From Agapetus fuscipes (lineage: Eukaryota > Arthropoda > Insecta > Trichoptera > Glossosomatidae), in NCBI GenBank assembly GCA_951799405.1, contig OX637351.1, forward strand, positions 6,604,251-6,668,250: DNA of 64,000 nucleotides, given 5' to 3'. A program made the translations under genes and the position numbers. Positions 35,001 through 45,024 of this stretch are shown here, piece after piece. The notes beneath the pieces are model-generated. The model was not told the DNA's origin. It ran no database searches and saw only the letters and a program-made list of their open reading frames with translations. Each line of letters opens with the position of its first letter. Position 1 is the stretch's first letter.

Positions 35001-37720
35001 GGACTTCAAACTGCCCGTAGGGCCTAGCAGCCAACCGTGCGAGAGCGCGGTTTGGTCTGCTAGTACTGTATAAAAGTACTGCATTGTATAAAAAGGATAC
35101 ATAATGTTTTTGTGATTTTTAGATGAAAACGGCATAATTTTCTTTGCTATAACCTTACCTTTATTGCAATGATGACATATATATCTGCGATAATCTTCGT
35201 GTTGCTCCGACAGATGCAAATTCAAAGACTTCTTCCCCACAATACTGCATCCGCAAACCGGACAAGAATACTCTTTCTTCAGCTCCTTATGCGGCTTCAC
35301 ATCCTCCAGCACCCTCTTCAGCTTTTTCTTTTTTTTCTTCACCTTCAGCTTCTTCCCACTCTTTAATCGTTTCGGTCTTTCTTCTTTTGCTACTTGATTC
35401 AGTTTGAGGCTATCTTCTTCGCTAATATTGCCAGGAGAAAAGCTTTCCATTTCGTTGGCGTAGTCAATTTCAAATTTGACCGCAGACAGGCTGTCCATGT
35501 TGGTCTCCAAGTCACTTTTATTGGGCAGATAGCCGTCCATCTCCATGTCTTCTTCCTCTTTTATGTTCTTGTGGTTGCTTTGCTGTGAGAGATACTCCCT
35601 CAAGGTGGTGTCGGTGGACTTGCATATGTTGATGAAGTGATAGCACGAGTAAATTTTGTCCATGCACGGAGGGCACATGTTTGTTGGAAGACCATCGCTC
35701 TCGGAAACCTGAAAGAAAAGAATTTAACTTGTGTCAGCAAGTATTGTCGGACGGAGAAGATCGTTCAAAGTTGCTTTTAGGCAATGTCTGGTCAATGGCT
35801 CAGTTGGTAGGGTACTTGCATTCCATGCCGTGAGCTCGGGTTCGAATCCCACCGAGGGTGTCAGAAATGATTTCCCGTTTCGGTGTTTATTTCAAACCCA
35901 AAAATTAAATAAAGGCAAGGTTTACTCAGCCTTTACAATAAATAAGTACCAGCCCCCTCGGGAACTGAGAAACCCCCACTTCAACTGAAGTGGTTGACAT
36001 AAGGCCGGCCCCTTACCTATAAAAATAAATAGGTTAAGCCCTTCGGGGAAACGCCAGAAAAAGTTACACTATATGTGTAGCTTAGTTGTGTTTCAATACA
36101 TTTATTTTAGAGAGTAATTAAACATGAAAACCATAATCTAAGTTGCAAAGATATATTTATTTATTTTATTTATAGGATAATTTTTCCTTTAGTTGTATTT
36201 TGAAAATCACCTCTAAGGCGCTTTACATCATTGTTTTTTTTAATTACAAGTTGAACAGAAAACTATATATTAAATGCCATTTGAAGAAAATTAAAATTCA
36301 ACAAAAAATAAAATCAAATAAACTTCAATCACAATTCGGGACAAACAAATAAAATAAATATTATACATCAATTAAAAACAAACAGAGATAAAATATGACT
36401 CTAAGGATTCACATTAAATGTATGCCCATAAGAAGACACGTATAAGTTCACACTTGCACGTGCAGTGTGTGGAATCCAAAAATCCCGAAATCTCAAATGA
36501 AAATAAACCGTGCAACTTTTGCCGACCTCCCCTAAACAGGGGTGACATTAAGGAGGTGAAATATTTTTTACAGTATGGGTGGTCAGCCTTAACCTATAAT
36601 AACAATAATAAAAAATTGAAGATTTGTATGGCGCCTTTTCATGACTCTTGGTCATCCCAAAGGCGCATGCTCATACATATGAGCGCGCAAACAGGTGGAT
36701 CTTTAGTCTGCTTCTGAATCAGCTCTCTGGCTCCATATTACAAAGTTTATCTGGTAGGCCGTTCCATATAGTTGGAGCAGCCACCTTGAAGGCTCCATCT
36801 CCAAAGACCGCCTTGATATTTCTCCTTGGAAACTTTATTTGGCTGCGGCATGATGGAAGTGTTGAGGTCCTGTTGCTTGGTGTTGCCGGTGCTATCAGGT
36901 TTAAGAGATATTTTGGTGCAGTCCCACGCAGTCTTGAACAATATACGTGAAGGAACTGGTAGTTTCTTGTTCCTACAACTGTTAGAGGAAGAGAGGAGGA
37001 TTGCAACCAAGCCACACATGTTGTGCAACTTCTTGCCTGTGTTATCCCCGAAGGGGTCGCATGTGGCGATTCTTCTTCTTCTTCTTGTGCCACTTCTAAC
37101 GAAGATCGGCGATCATCATAGCTATTTTGAGTTTGAGGCGATTCGGGAATTGTTTATTTTTACAGGTAAAGGGGCCGGCCTCACACCAACCACTTTCAGT
37201 TGAAGTGGGGGTTTCCCAGCTCACGGGGGGCTGGTTCTCAATTTTTGTGAATGCTGAGTGCACCTTGTCGGTATTTATTTTGGGTTTTGAAATAGCTATA
37301 CTGAAACGCGAAATCATTTCTAATACCCTTGGTGGGGATCGAACCCTTGCTCTCGGCATGGAATGCAAGCATTCTACCAACTGAGCTATCAACCGGACTT
37401 TTGACGAGCTCGGTTGTCGCTACAAAGCGCCAATTCTCAAGTAAGACCCAGTTGCTGTAAGGCTGGATGGACCTTTTGATGACTGTTCCTAGAATTCATA
37501 GAGAAGATAATACAAAGTTGAGGCAACTCTGCAGAGGCTCTGGTCACCCATAACGGTGCGGCGTCGCAGATTACGAGGAAATTCATCTTACATTGAGGGC
37601 AGTGCAGTATGTGTACATTTCGAACACTTTTTCTGTCATCTTTCCGAAGCCGCTGGCGTCCATGGCCGCGTCTTCGTCCGCCATGCAAGCGCGGCAGACT
37701 TTCAACAGTTTAAACTCCAT
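26038..37720 (-). CDS. ZAD C2H2 zinc-finger protein, six exons
   Basis: Insect ZAD-type zinc-finger protein: nuclear, DNA-binding, with a dimerising ZAD module. Exons 37592-37720, 35159-35708, 30573-30741, 29682-29776, 27496-27674 and 26038-26244 join in phase to 442 residues. ZAD cysteines C9, C12 (exon 1) and C55, C58 (exon 2). A linker rich in E/D and then K (KKKKKK near 168) precedes fingers. Eight C2H2 fingers: the first at 192-213, then fingers that span each intron ([59 protein letters not shown]), so the introns cut within fingers. Ends [20 protein letters not shown]. The orthologue cannot be named, as ZAD genes are lineage-expanded in insects. Introns are filled with mobile elements. 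Confidence 0.88.
26280..26455 (-). repeat. Family C copy
   Basis: Starts at the TAAATCTAAATCTGAGCTG end and runs to TGCAACTCTCGCCGACATTCC, where it breaks into a LINE fragment. Confidence 0.75.
26456..26580 (+). mobile_element. LINE 3' coding fragment (family R)
   Basis: Reads [20 protein letters not shown] and then [12 protein letters not shown], a C-terminal LINE segment that recurs at 41090-41670, 46370-46620, 51825-52330 and 62550-62905. Confidence 0.7.
26675..26925 (+). repeat. Family C copy, near full length
   Basis: Starts TTATAGGTTGGTATGCGGCTG and ends TTTGAAACTTAGATTAGATT. With the copy at 26280 it brackets the LINE fragment in opposite orientation. Confidence 0.8.
27255..27479 (+). 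mobile_element. LINE 3' end (family Q)
   Basis: Frame reads [19 protein letters not shown], the LWNxLP motif near the end of many non-LTR polyproteins, followed by about 140 bp and an A-rich tail. Matches 53455-53676. Its tail is 17 bases from the exon 5 donor of the zinc-finger gene. Confidence 0.7.
27790..28140 (-). repeat. Unclassified repeat with family G unit
   Basis: 27790-27885 matches 54960-55025 and 16925-17000 in inverse orientation (GTACCTACGTGCGACTG). The following 250 bp contain GAGTATAAATGTAAGCC and look LTR-like, but no partner LTR was found. Confidence 0.4.
28141..28679. other. Intron, no firm feature
   Basis: The minus frame at 28250-28339 ([15 protein letters not shown]) faintly resembles the CR1-like LINE at 30881-32350, but it is too short to call. 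Confidence 0.3.
28680..29365 (+). mobile_element. RTE-like LINE, 3' end
   Basis: 215-codon frame with [48 protein letters not shown] and [14 protein letters not shown], the C-terminal part of an endonuclease-reverse-transcriptase polyprotein. Ends with the (GAA)n tail typical of this type. 5'-truncated; the remaining frame is intact, so it is young. Confidence 0.85.
29366..29681. other. Zinc-finger gene intron, no feature seen
   Basis: Between the LINE tail and exon 4. No repeat or coding signal recognised. Confidence 0.45.
29777..30229. other. Zinc-finger gene intron 3, unremarkable part
   Basis: No family repeat recognised; AT-rich. Confidence 0.45.
30230..30572 (-). repeat. Tandem partial copies of zinc-finger exon 3 with donor
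   Basis: The exon 3 end (donor border at 30573) is repeated downstream in gene direction at about 30423 and 30282, spacing 150 and 141 bp. Each copy carries about 90 exon bases (CACTTGTCGCAGCTACAG, GTGATGAGCTG) plus the donor GTAAAT or GTACAT and the first intron bases. All have substitutions or gaps relative to the exon, so they are older than the EFTUD2 array. Confidence 0.85.
30742..32360 (-). mobile_element. CR1/L2-like LINE, 5'-truncated, long open frame
   Basis: The frame at 30881-32350 (489 codons) holds RT motifs [44 protein letters not shown] and YADDR, then the C-terminal [19 protein letters not shown] and [10 protein letters not shown] typical of CR1/L2/Rex-type LINEs. The 3' UTR ends in ATCATC repeats near 30830-30870. 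Endonuclease domain absent by truncation. A shorter copy of its 3' end is at 54600-54790. Confidence 0.9.
32361..32710. mobile_element. MITE arm with a nested family D foldback
   Basis: 32361-32395 and 32640-32710 are parts of the right arm of the palindromic MITE seen whole at 43174-43332 (GGCGAAAGTGCTAGACAGAA). Between them lies a family D element with both arms (32396-32627). Confidence 0.7.
32711..32956. other. No feature seen
   Basis: AT-rich intron sequence without recognised elements. Confidence 0.4.
32957..33045 (+). mobile_element. tRNA-Leu/Ser-like SINE head (family L)
   Basis: Box A-like TATGGCCGAGGGGGCCAAG and box B GGTTCGATCCTC with a long variable region between. Not a functional tRNA: the arms do not close. 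Related to 17378-17460. Confidence 0.6.
33280..34370 (+). repeat. Repeat family F, about 1 kb
   Basis: Bounded by CTTATATATAAAA at 33280 and 34325. Internal part around 33660-33925 recurs inverted at 49345-49580 (GGTGGCACAACGGGCGCATG). Repeated phrase GCGGCCATTTT. No coding; class unknown. Confidence 0.55.
34430..34995 (-). repeat. Repeat family H
   Basis: Read on the minus strand it matches 57275-57600 over several hundred bases with gaps (GGCTTCGCC, CTGATTTTTAA-AGATC-ATGAGAACTGA, TTTTTCTGGTGATGG). The 81-codon open frame at 34583 has no known motif. Confidence 0.55.
35788..36092 (+). mobile_element. SINE-A copy
   Basis: Box A TGGCTCAGTTGGTAGGGT, box B GGGTTCGAATCCCACC, family body and the 3' end GTGTAGCTTAGTTG. 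Confidence 0.85.
36125..36600 (-). repeat. Family C copy split by a 240-bp AT-rich insert
   Basis: C end at 36125-36152 resumes at 36395 (AGGATTCACATTAAATG). The insert contains CTAAGGCGCTTTACATC, reminiscent of CR1/L2 3' UTRs. Confidence 0.6.
36605..36965 (-). mobile_element. CR1/L2-like LINE 3' fragment
   Basis: Minus strand frame [20 protein letters not shown], the conserved C-terminal motif of this LINE group, with a degraded 3' UTR (GGCGCC boxes). Different family from 30742-32360. Confidence 0.75.
37015..37490 (-). mobile_element. SINE-A plus SINE-B 3' part, with a nested 64-bp insertion
   Basis: A part 37015-37397, B 3' body 37398-37490. 37073-37136 is an extra LINE 3' tip with a (TTC)n run, flanked by the duplicated GGCGATTC (37065-37072 and 37137-37144). 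Confidence 0.8.
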
Positions 37721-38555
37721 TTTATTTAAATGCAGCACGCATAATTCGTTACTTAACGAGGTCGTTGATTGCACAAAATGTGACAGCAATAGCATAAATA
37801 TTAGAAATAGAATAATATGCCCACAGAGTATAGGTTTATAGAGAGCTGAGTTCCTAATATCTCTTTGTATTTCCGGTTTTATCGAGATACTAGCATCACG
37901 TAGTGTTAAGAGCATTAAACACGACGTGTGCGTGTACGTATGAGTGTGTTAGTGCACTTATACACACGCGCTATGCCATGCTCCTATAATATTATTTCAT
38001 ATTATTATTCCATACCTACTCCCATTTCGTACAAAAAATAAAACAAAAAGTGAATATTTACGTGTTTTATTTATTGGCAGATAAGATACAAGATCAGATA
38101 CAGAAATTATTATGTTTTTTAAAAATCTATTGTTGTATCAGAAATATAACATAAAGTATGTAGGAATAGTTTAAGACAGTTTTCTATTTTGGTACTAAAG
38201 TTATTGATTGGCAGGTAAGTGAGGTTGACAACATATCCTACAAAAAAAACTAGTATCCCATAAAAAAAAATGGTTGAATTATGCCAATTGAGGGAAAGGC
38301 GGCCAAATTATCAAATTACTTTCCTTATATGGGTATAATAATTGCAATTAACCAACATAATATGGTTGCTTGCGCATGTGCATGAGATGCGGACTCAAAA
38401 TTTTAATTCATCTTTGCAATTTTCAATCAAAATATCCTTATTTAAAGAATTTTTGGACCTTGGTAAGCAATTATTATAGTAACAATGATTTATTTTGACA
38501 CTTTTCTCCAAATCACAACACAACAAAATCACAAAACATTTTTTCACATTTTTCA
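37721..38555. promoter_or_regulatory. Region upstream of the zinc-finger gene
   Basis: Must contain its promoter; no core element assigned. Alternating purine-pyrimidine GTGTGCGTGTACGTATG near 37925. No coding. Confidence 0.35.
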
Positions 38556-38645
38556 CGGCTGTATAGTCTAGTGGTTGACGCCACAGACTCAATATGCGAA
38601 GGTCTTGAGTTCGATTCCCAGCGGAGAACATAAACAGCGTTCAGC
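38556..38645 (+). mobile_element. tRNA-like SINE head (family K)
   Basis: Box A TAGTCTAGTGGTTGACG and box B GAGTTCGATTCCCAGC with tRNA-like spacing, but no closing acceptor stem. Not the same family as A, B or L. Confidence 0.5.
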
Positions 38646-38715
38646 AAATGAATAAAATAACAATACCCATGTCATTTTATGAGTAGCGGTCCATATAATC
38701 TTCCCGGCGGATTTC

Positions 38716-38832
38716 TTATAAATTTTCTTCGGAGTGGAAGCGGCAATACACGTACATTGGTTCAAATTGAGACACTTCCTGGACCGCTTTCACCTGCGGC
38801 TTGAAATTTTCTGGTCGAGAAAAACATCCCAC
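38716..38832 (-). CDS. Candidate terminal coding exon of an unidentified gene
   Basis: Acceptor TTTGCAG at 38833-38839 followed by 38 codons (VGCFSRPENFKPQVKAV, QEVSQFEPMYVYCRFHSEEN) and TAA. Upstream, 38917 to about 38957 could be the previous exon (HYIPSLQVLFVEK) ending in a good donor GTAATA, in phase with this one. Base composition and residue use look protein-like and no repeat covers it. No family recognised and no start codon found. Confidence 0.4.
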   Translation of the reverse strand: MGCFSRPENFKPQVKAVQEVSQFEPMYVYCRFHSEENL

Positions 38833-38969
38833 CTGCAAACAAAAAAACAATATGATAAAATATCGTATCCGATGTTTGAAATGAACTTCACCATATAATA
38901 ATAAGTGTAATATTACCTTCTCTACGAATAAAACTTGCAGCGATGGAATATAATGTCCTTTTTACTGAA

Positions 38970-39760
38970 TAGTTCACGTTTTTAGATCGAAGAGAAACTT
39001 TTTAACTCCGCGTGGAATCTGCTCTGGGGGGAAGTACGGAAATGGCTGGGTTTTGCTACATGCAGAGCGAGCGTAGTAATAATATTTCACTTTATAATTT
39101 GACCATGAATTAGACACGGCGATTTAAACAAAATTTCATTTACCAGTGAAGTTATAAGTTTTACAGATTCCTGTATTTTATATTTCCTAATATCTGCCTT
39201 CATTGACCCAAAACTTGAACAAAAATGGTGATTAAGACGCACGATCCTTTAGTCAAACTGAGATATTAGCGCCTCTACTTATAAGAGCAGTCAAAGCTCT
39301 TTATAACGATAGGTAGGTCCGACTTTTCCGGGTGTGAATATGCCATCTTGTTGGGGTGGCGCGTGGGGAAAAATATTTTTCCTTCTCCCAATAACACAAA
39401 AAAAACTTCTTTTTTGTAGTGATTTTGATAGAAAATTAAAGGCGCCAGTATAAAATTGCGATACATCTAAAATGGTGAGAAATCTCATATAAGATGTGAT
39501 ATCGCTTGTTGGTTGCATTTATTGACAGCTCTAGCGTATTTTAAAGATTGACAGAACGACAATCAACCAAAATATACCGCCTTGCAACATATTAAGTCAA
39601 TCTGTGCCCGTAACCCGAGTACAAACTTATAAGATTTTTACGATCCCATGAAGTTAACGAGTACTCTAATTTTGTTGCGAAAAGCTGTAGAGGTGCTTTC
39701 CTATTTTGATAAAAAAAATTAAATACTCGATGAATCAGTCTTGTCGAATATCAAAGATAA
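38970..39760. other. No gene or repeat recognised
   Basis: AT-rich with moderate-complexity sequence; several minus frames near 39275-39520 have no known motif. Confidence 0.35.
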
Positions 39761-39764
39761 AGAT

Positions 39765-39875
39765 TAAACTGAAACATAGCGTTTTACAAAATTATATCGA
39801 ATCTGCGTTAGCGTCACTAGTGTGCGTTTTATGTTTCCGTACAATATTATAAAAACGCTATGTTTCAGTTTTGTG
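39765..39875. mobile_element. Short foldback element
   Basis: AAACTGAAACATAGCGTTTT at the left end is the inverse of AAAACGCTATGTTTCAGTTT at the right end, about 110 bp overall. Confidence 0.65.
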
Positions 39876-40064
39876 TGTAAGGTAAAGTTTACTATTGTCG
39901 GCGCTAGATGTCGCCAACTGTCACATTGTAAGTCATACAAAAATGGCTGAAACCTGCGCCCCTGTGTGTATTGACATTTGCTGAAAAACCACCAAAAATG
40001 TAGTGACAAACAAATGAAACGGCTTTAAATTGTTGTTATGTGTGTGTTTATGTGCAAATAAAGG

Positions 40065-40098
40065 ATGGCGGACACTCCGAGCAAGCAGCATGGCCACG
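40065..40098 (+). CDS. Candidate first coding exon of a plus-strand gene
   Basis: AAAGGATGGCGG start context, 11 codons (MADTPSKQHGH) and one base, then the strong donor GTAAGTCC. Local GC rise over an AT-rich background. The next exon was not found in the window, so the first intron would exceed 20 kb, or the call is wrong. Confidence 0.35.
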
Positions 40099-40795
40099 GT
40101 AAGTCCCAAAACACCCCAACACCCATTTACATTTGATTTGTTTGAAATATTATTGCCCATACTCAATGACGACTCTTGTATTTTGATTGTTTAATTGTCG
40201 TATCAATTACTCCCCCTGTCATATACAATAAAACTGACTTCAATTTGTATGCGGGCGCGTTTTTAGACGTAAAAGAAAACATTGGATCTTAGGTAAATGT
40301 CAGAAGTCGATGGTACAATGCTGTCCCTGCACGGATCGGGTATTTATTGTTTTATTTTGTTTACCTTCGCGCTTGCTTACATTTTTGCGGTGTATTAATC
40401 ATCTTGTGATAAAACCGCGCCTTTAACGTGATTTTCTATCTGTTTTCTAATGTACTGACATTTCAATATGTTTTTTCTGCGTCAGTTCCACCCTGTCATC
40501 CACTGTCATCTAAATTTTTTTGAAATTGGAATTTTTTTGACGTCTCTCTTTGAAACCGTGATTAGGTTGTTATTGACTAGAATAAACGCAGCGTTTTTTA
40601 ATACCTAACATCCTTAGTGATTTATTATTTTTAAATGGAATCTGAACGGACGTCGAAATTCGATTTTCCAAATATCACAGGTCTATCTTCCTAGGTGCTT
40701 TTGCAGAAAGCCAAATACTAGTTTTACTTAGCGATCAGGCTGGATGACGTCACAATTTGCCGATTTTGAATGTGCGTATTCCATTAAGTACCTAC
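40099..40795. other. No feature recognised
   Basis: Unique-looking AT-rich sequence; could be first intron of the candidate gene above. Confidence 0.3.
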
Positions 40796-40799
40796 TGCT

Positions 40800-40985
40800 G
40801 AAAAATATGAAAGAGGATGTGAAAGTTAAGGTACGAAAGCATATGATGAGATAGGTTGGATATGTGGAAATAATGTTTTATGAAAGATTTACAAAGTTTG
40901 TAAAAATAGAAAAAATGTGAAAGGAACGAGAGGAAAAAGGAGTTCGGGAAAGATTGGTGAAATTGTGAAAGAAATGGATTAATTT
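40800..40985 (+). mobile_element. Decayed LINE family R fragment
   Basis: Broken frame MKEDVKVKVRKHMMR, then GYVEI, then a KGTRGKRSSG-like stretch, aligned with 51990-52130 (KVQRSVMRWFGHIERM, GKRGKGRPRK). Confidence 0.5.
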
Positions 40986-41089
40986 AGTCTAATCTAATCG
41001 CATACCAACCTAGAAGTTAAGGAACATACACAATAAACATTTGTACAATCAACAATTAATCCATATAAACACCAAAACAAATACAAAAA

Positions 41090-41670
41090 TATATAATTTA
41101 AAAAAAAAACCCCAGTCACAGATAGACCGCAATTTCTTTCTGTCCTTACATACTGCTTTCATTTCATCCAGAGTCATACAAGCTCTCCTTTTATTATGAC
41201 TCTGGATATTCCATTCATTCGCTATCTCAGAAATTTGGTCCATTCATACCTTCTTCCATCTTCCTCTACCACGACATCCATCTATTCTTGCAACATATAC
41301 CTGTACTTTCTTCGTCAGTCTCTTCCATATACCCAAACCCTTCCCTCCCTTTCACAATATGGACTTTACTTATTTCACTTTCATTCACCGTCCAGGCTTC
41401 ACTTCCATACATCAAGGTGGGTTAAAGTACGCCACCGTGTACCGCCAAACGAGCATTTTTAGATATGCTTTGATTCTTAGCCATACAAGCGGTAGCACCT
41501 AGTACACACGTCCTGCCTTTCATTATTCTTCTTTCAAGTTTACCTGTCATTCTTCCATCTTTTTCAAACTTAGTTCCCAAGTATACAAACTCATTTACCA
41601 CATCAATAGTATCTAAGTAATGTACAAAAAAGGTTATGGATATGAATGAATTGAAAGAGGCATGCATGGA
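41090..41670 (-). mobile_element. LINE family R 3' fragment
   Basis: Minus strand VVNEFVYLGTKFEKDGRMTG, then LMYGSEAWTVNESE, GRGRWKK-like codons and NKRRACMTLDEMKAVCKDRK. Several frameshifts. Confidence 0.75.
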
Positions 41671-42174
41671 GATTGGATAGGAAGAAGTGCATGAAAATCT
41701 GCAGACGCTCTGACCACCCCTAGCGGAATGTCGTGAGATTTGTCAGAGGAATTGATAAAATAAAGAAAATTATCAAATAAATTTATTGTAGATAGTAAAA
41801 TTGATTGATGAAAAGGCTGTCAAAATTACATTGTAAGTAGGTTGATAGACCCACTGGTCATTTGTTCATATCCGTTGAAGATAAAATGCACTGAAATTTT
41901 ATCAAAATGAAAGCAATCAGCTGTGCTCCAGTTTTGTTCTGAACAACAATATTATTCATGTATTTTTTCATGAGATGTTTTGTTTTTTTTTTTATTTGTT
42001 TAACTTTGTCTATGTATCGAAATCGAACTTAATTTAAAATCGGAACAAATTTTCAAAAGTGTGATTAGAGTTCTCAAGAAAATTTTGAAAATTCTTTTTA
42101 AAAAAAAAGTACTTATATATTCAATAGATTTATTAAAGTTTTCCATATATTTCCGTCATTACAATATGTAAATA
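41671..42174. other. No feature recognised apart from a LINE scrap
   Basis: 41625-41740 echoes the family R 3' end in plus orientation (ATGAATTGAAAGAGG). The rest is AT-rich. Confidence 0.35.
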
Positions 42175-42415
42175 TATAATCTATAATCTAAGTTGCAAAG
42201 ATATATTATTAACATTCAAAACTCATATCAAATGTATGCCCGCAAACAGACACGTGTAAGTTCGCGCTTACAAATACCGAATGAACCAAATCTCGAATGA
42301 ATATAAACCCTGCAACTTTTTCCGACCTTCCCTGAAACAGGGGTGACATTGGCAAAGTGAACCATTTTTTACAGTTTGGTCAGCCTCATACCAACTTACA
42401 AGTCAAGGAAATCAT
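42175..42415 (-). repeat. Family C copy, near full length
   Basis: TAATCTAAGTTGCAAAGATA at one end and CAACTTACAAGTCAAGG at the other. Confidence 0.8.
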
Positions 42416-43173
42416 TCCTTAATTTTTATATTGAGCTACCACTGTAACTCTGTCGCTATTCCGCTAGAATCACTCTCACTATCACTTCTTTACTGAGAAA
42501 ATAAACTTTATAAAATATATATTTCTTGTAAACAACATTTTTAGGGTAGGTAGGTACCTATGTGAAATTAATACAAAATTTAATGCAAAAAAGATCTTCG
42601 TTTCTCTCGGTTTTAATGTTATGTAGTTGAATGTCTTTGCGGAATTTCAAATTTCGAATTCCACGATCAAAAATGGAAAATACCGGTGTTGCCATGTTAT
42701 TAATAATTTCGATGTTAATGGTTTATTAATTACCTACCCACATAATACACGGCCTGAGAGCTTTAATTGCACGTCTGTCGCTTAAATAATTTTATTATTG
42801 TCAATTTAATCGCCTAGTCGAATTTAAGCTACGACACAGCATCCGGGTGAGAAATTCGCAAAAAATAATTACTTATCTACGGTTTAAATTACTTTTTCTA
42901 ATACACGAATGAGTACGTTTTTAAGTAAACGCTTTTTTACAGTTAAAAGTCTTTTACAATGGGTCGAAACGTATGTTCTAAATCAGGTCTTTTTCGGCAG
43001 GTAGGTAAACGCATAGGTAAACGTCACAGGTATGCACATGACATGTGACATAACATTGTAAGTTGTGATTTTAGGGTCTTTAGCAATCAATTACAAAAAA
43101 CGTCTGATTGTTTGTCTTTTTTCAGCAATTTTTAGGGTTTGGTGGTTTACACAGTGAAAGTCCATTGTATATT
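42416..43173. other. No feature recognised
   Basis: AT-rich spacer; includes GTAGGTAGGTACCTA-type runs common in moth DNA. Confidence 0.35.
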
Positions 43174-43332
43174 AATTAAATAAACAAAGTTGTAATTCAC
43201 TTTTATAATTTTATTTCTGTCTAGCACTTTCGCCTATAAGGCATTATTGTCCTGAAGATGCCTTGTAGGCGAAAGTGCTAGACAGAAATAAAATTATAAA
43301 AGTGAATTAAAACTTTGTTTATTTAATTAATA
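43174..43332. mobile_element. Near-perfect palindromic MITE
   Basis: Two arms of about 75 bases (inner part CTAGCACTTTCGCCTATAAG facing CTTGTAGGCGAAAGTGCTAG) around a loop of about 13 bases. Ends in TTAATTAA-rich sequence. Related arm at 32361-32395. Confidence 0.85.
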
Positions 43333-44012
43333 TAAAAAATTGTGACGTTACACGGCTGGGTTGCTCGGGTGTATGCTAACTAATATTTTATCATTGGATG
43401 CTTAGGAATCTAGTCAAATATAACTATGACGTGTTCCCAACAATAAATTTTAAATTAGGAACTTATTTTCGTATCCATAGACAAAAAAAAATTGGAGCTG
43501 GAGACATGTAAAATGATACTTTCTCTGGCCATGTTAACAAATGTCCAATAGGTATTAATTGTACGTATTGAATTTTTTTTTTATCAAGACATGGCTAAAA
43601 ACTTTAAAACAATAACGCTCACGCTTTTTCAACTCACATTCGTACCAACCGTTAATTTGATTAATTCGAAAAGAAAATGGCATAACTGTTTTTTTTTGCT
43701 TTATGGCCGTCGTAAAAATATTATATTCATGGTAATATGTTATGTGCGGTATTTTATTTTAATTGTTGTGTTGGTAGGAGCTGTGGTCATAAGGCATGGA
43801 GAAAGCCATTTTGCGTTGTGGTGTATGCCTGTTGTATATGAAGGGATTTGTATTGAAATCTTTCCGATAGCGCGACACATCGGCTACTGTGTCACGACAA
43901 ATCGGTCAAAGGCAACTCATCCACGGACAGCTCGTCCATTGGTAAATCGGTCACACGACAGTTCGTCCAAACGACATTTCAGTCATATACAATAGAGTCC
44001 CACAGACAGCTT
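43333..44012. other. Spacer with family E phrase
   Basis: 43880-43995 repeats short phrases such as ACAAATCGGTCA, CGGACAGCTCGTCC, CGACAGTTCGTCC (family E, also 44588-44690 and 50776-50850). The 134-codon open frame here is not credible as a gene. Confidence 0.4.
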
Positions 44013-44252
44013 CTATAATCTATAATCTAAGCTGCACAGATGTGTTAACATTTAAGGCTCATATTAAATGCATGCCCACAGACAGGCACATGCAGGTTCG
44101 CGCCTACACATTCTGCATGTGTGCATAAAAATAAACAAAACCTTACAACTCCTGCCGCCTTTCCCCGAAACCGGGGTGGCATTGGCAAAAGTAAATCAAT
44201 TTTTACAGCACGGGGGGTCAGCCTCATACCAACCTATCAGTCAAGGAGCCTT
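44013..44252 (-). repeat. Family C copy
   Basis: Full-length form ending CAACCTATCAGTCAAGGA. Confidence 0.8.
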
Positions 44253-44750
44253 CATCACAGAAAACATACTTTCCAAAAAAACTTTTGTGATTACTGTAGT
44301 TTTAATTAATTGTAGTTTTCTGTGATCTGTGGTTCATATCCTCACTTTAAAGGTAAAACTGAATAGGTGCTGATTCACTGATTTGAGAAATCGTGGATAA
44401 ATCATTTTATTGCGAGTAACTTCTCATAGTAAGTGAAAAAAATTGTAAGGAAGTGCTCATGAAAAGGTTCTAAACTATGGGATTTTCACACTTTTATTTC
44501 GTAAAAAATATGAAGAAAAAGGTGCGTTTATTCGAGTTCCCATCTTAACTTAATAATTCACTTATGTTAAGGTATCGATATATTGCAATTTGCACGTGGC
44601 CAAAATGTCGTGTGAGCCAACTGTCGTGTTGCCAAAGTGTCCGTTACCGATGTGTTCGTGGACGAGATATCTGTAACTGACAGTCAAATGAAAGAATAAA
44701 GTGGAGACGCACCTACAGAGGTACTGTTCACCCCTAGCGAAATCGGTCCC
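44253..44750. other. Spacer with family E phrase
   Basis: 44588-44690 carries the family E phrases (TGTCGTGTGAGCC, TTCGTGGACGAGATATC). No gene. Confidence 0.4.
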
Positions 44751-44751
44751 C

Positions 44752-45000
44752 CAGTTCTTGTTTACCGTATACGCCAATCTTGTCAAATATGACTTTTTCA
44801 TGCAGTTGTCTTATGAATCAAATTCTACACAATCTAAGCTAAGAAAAACCGTAAAACTCGATAATGTGAGAGTTGTTTTAAATATTTTTTTAATAAATTT
44901 CTTGTTTTAATAAGACACATTGGTCCAGTACACATGCAAACATTGCTCATGTCAAATTTTCTCAATGGCGTATACGATAAACAAGAACTAAGGCAGCGAA
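44752..45000. mobile_element. TIR element (family N), copy 1
   Basis: Ends AGTTCTTGTTTACCGTATAC and its inverse GTATACGATAAACAAGAACT. Collinear with 51085-51330. Confidence 0.8.
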
Positions 45001-45024
45001 ATGGCGGCTGGTTACAAACAAATT

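Noticed and set aside
43591..43995. 134-codon hydrophobic frame as a membrane protein gene
   Set aside because: AT-rich codon use, ends in family E repeats, no splice or start context.
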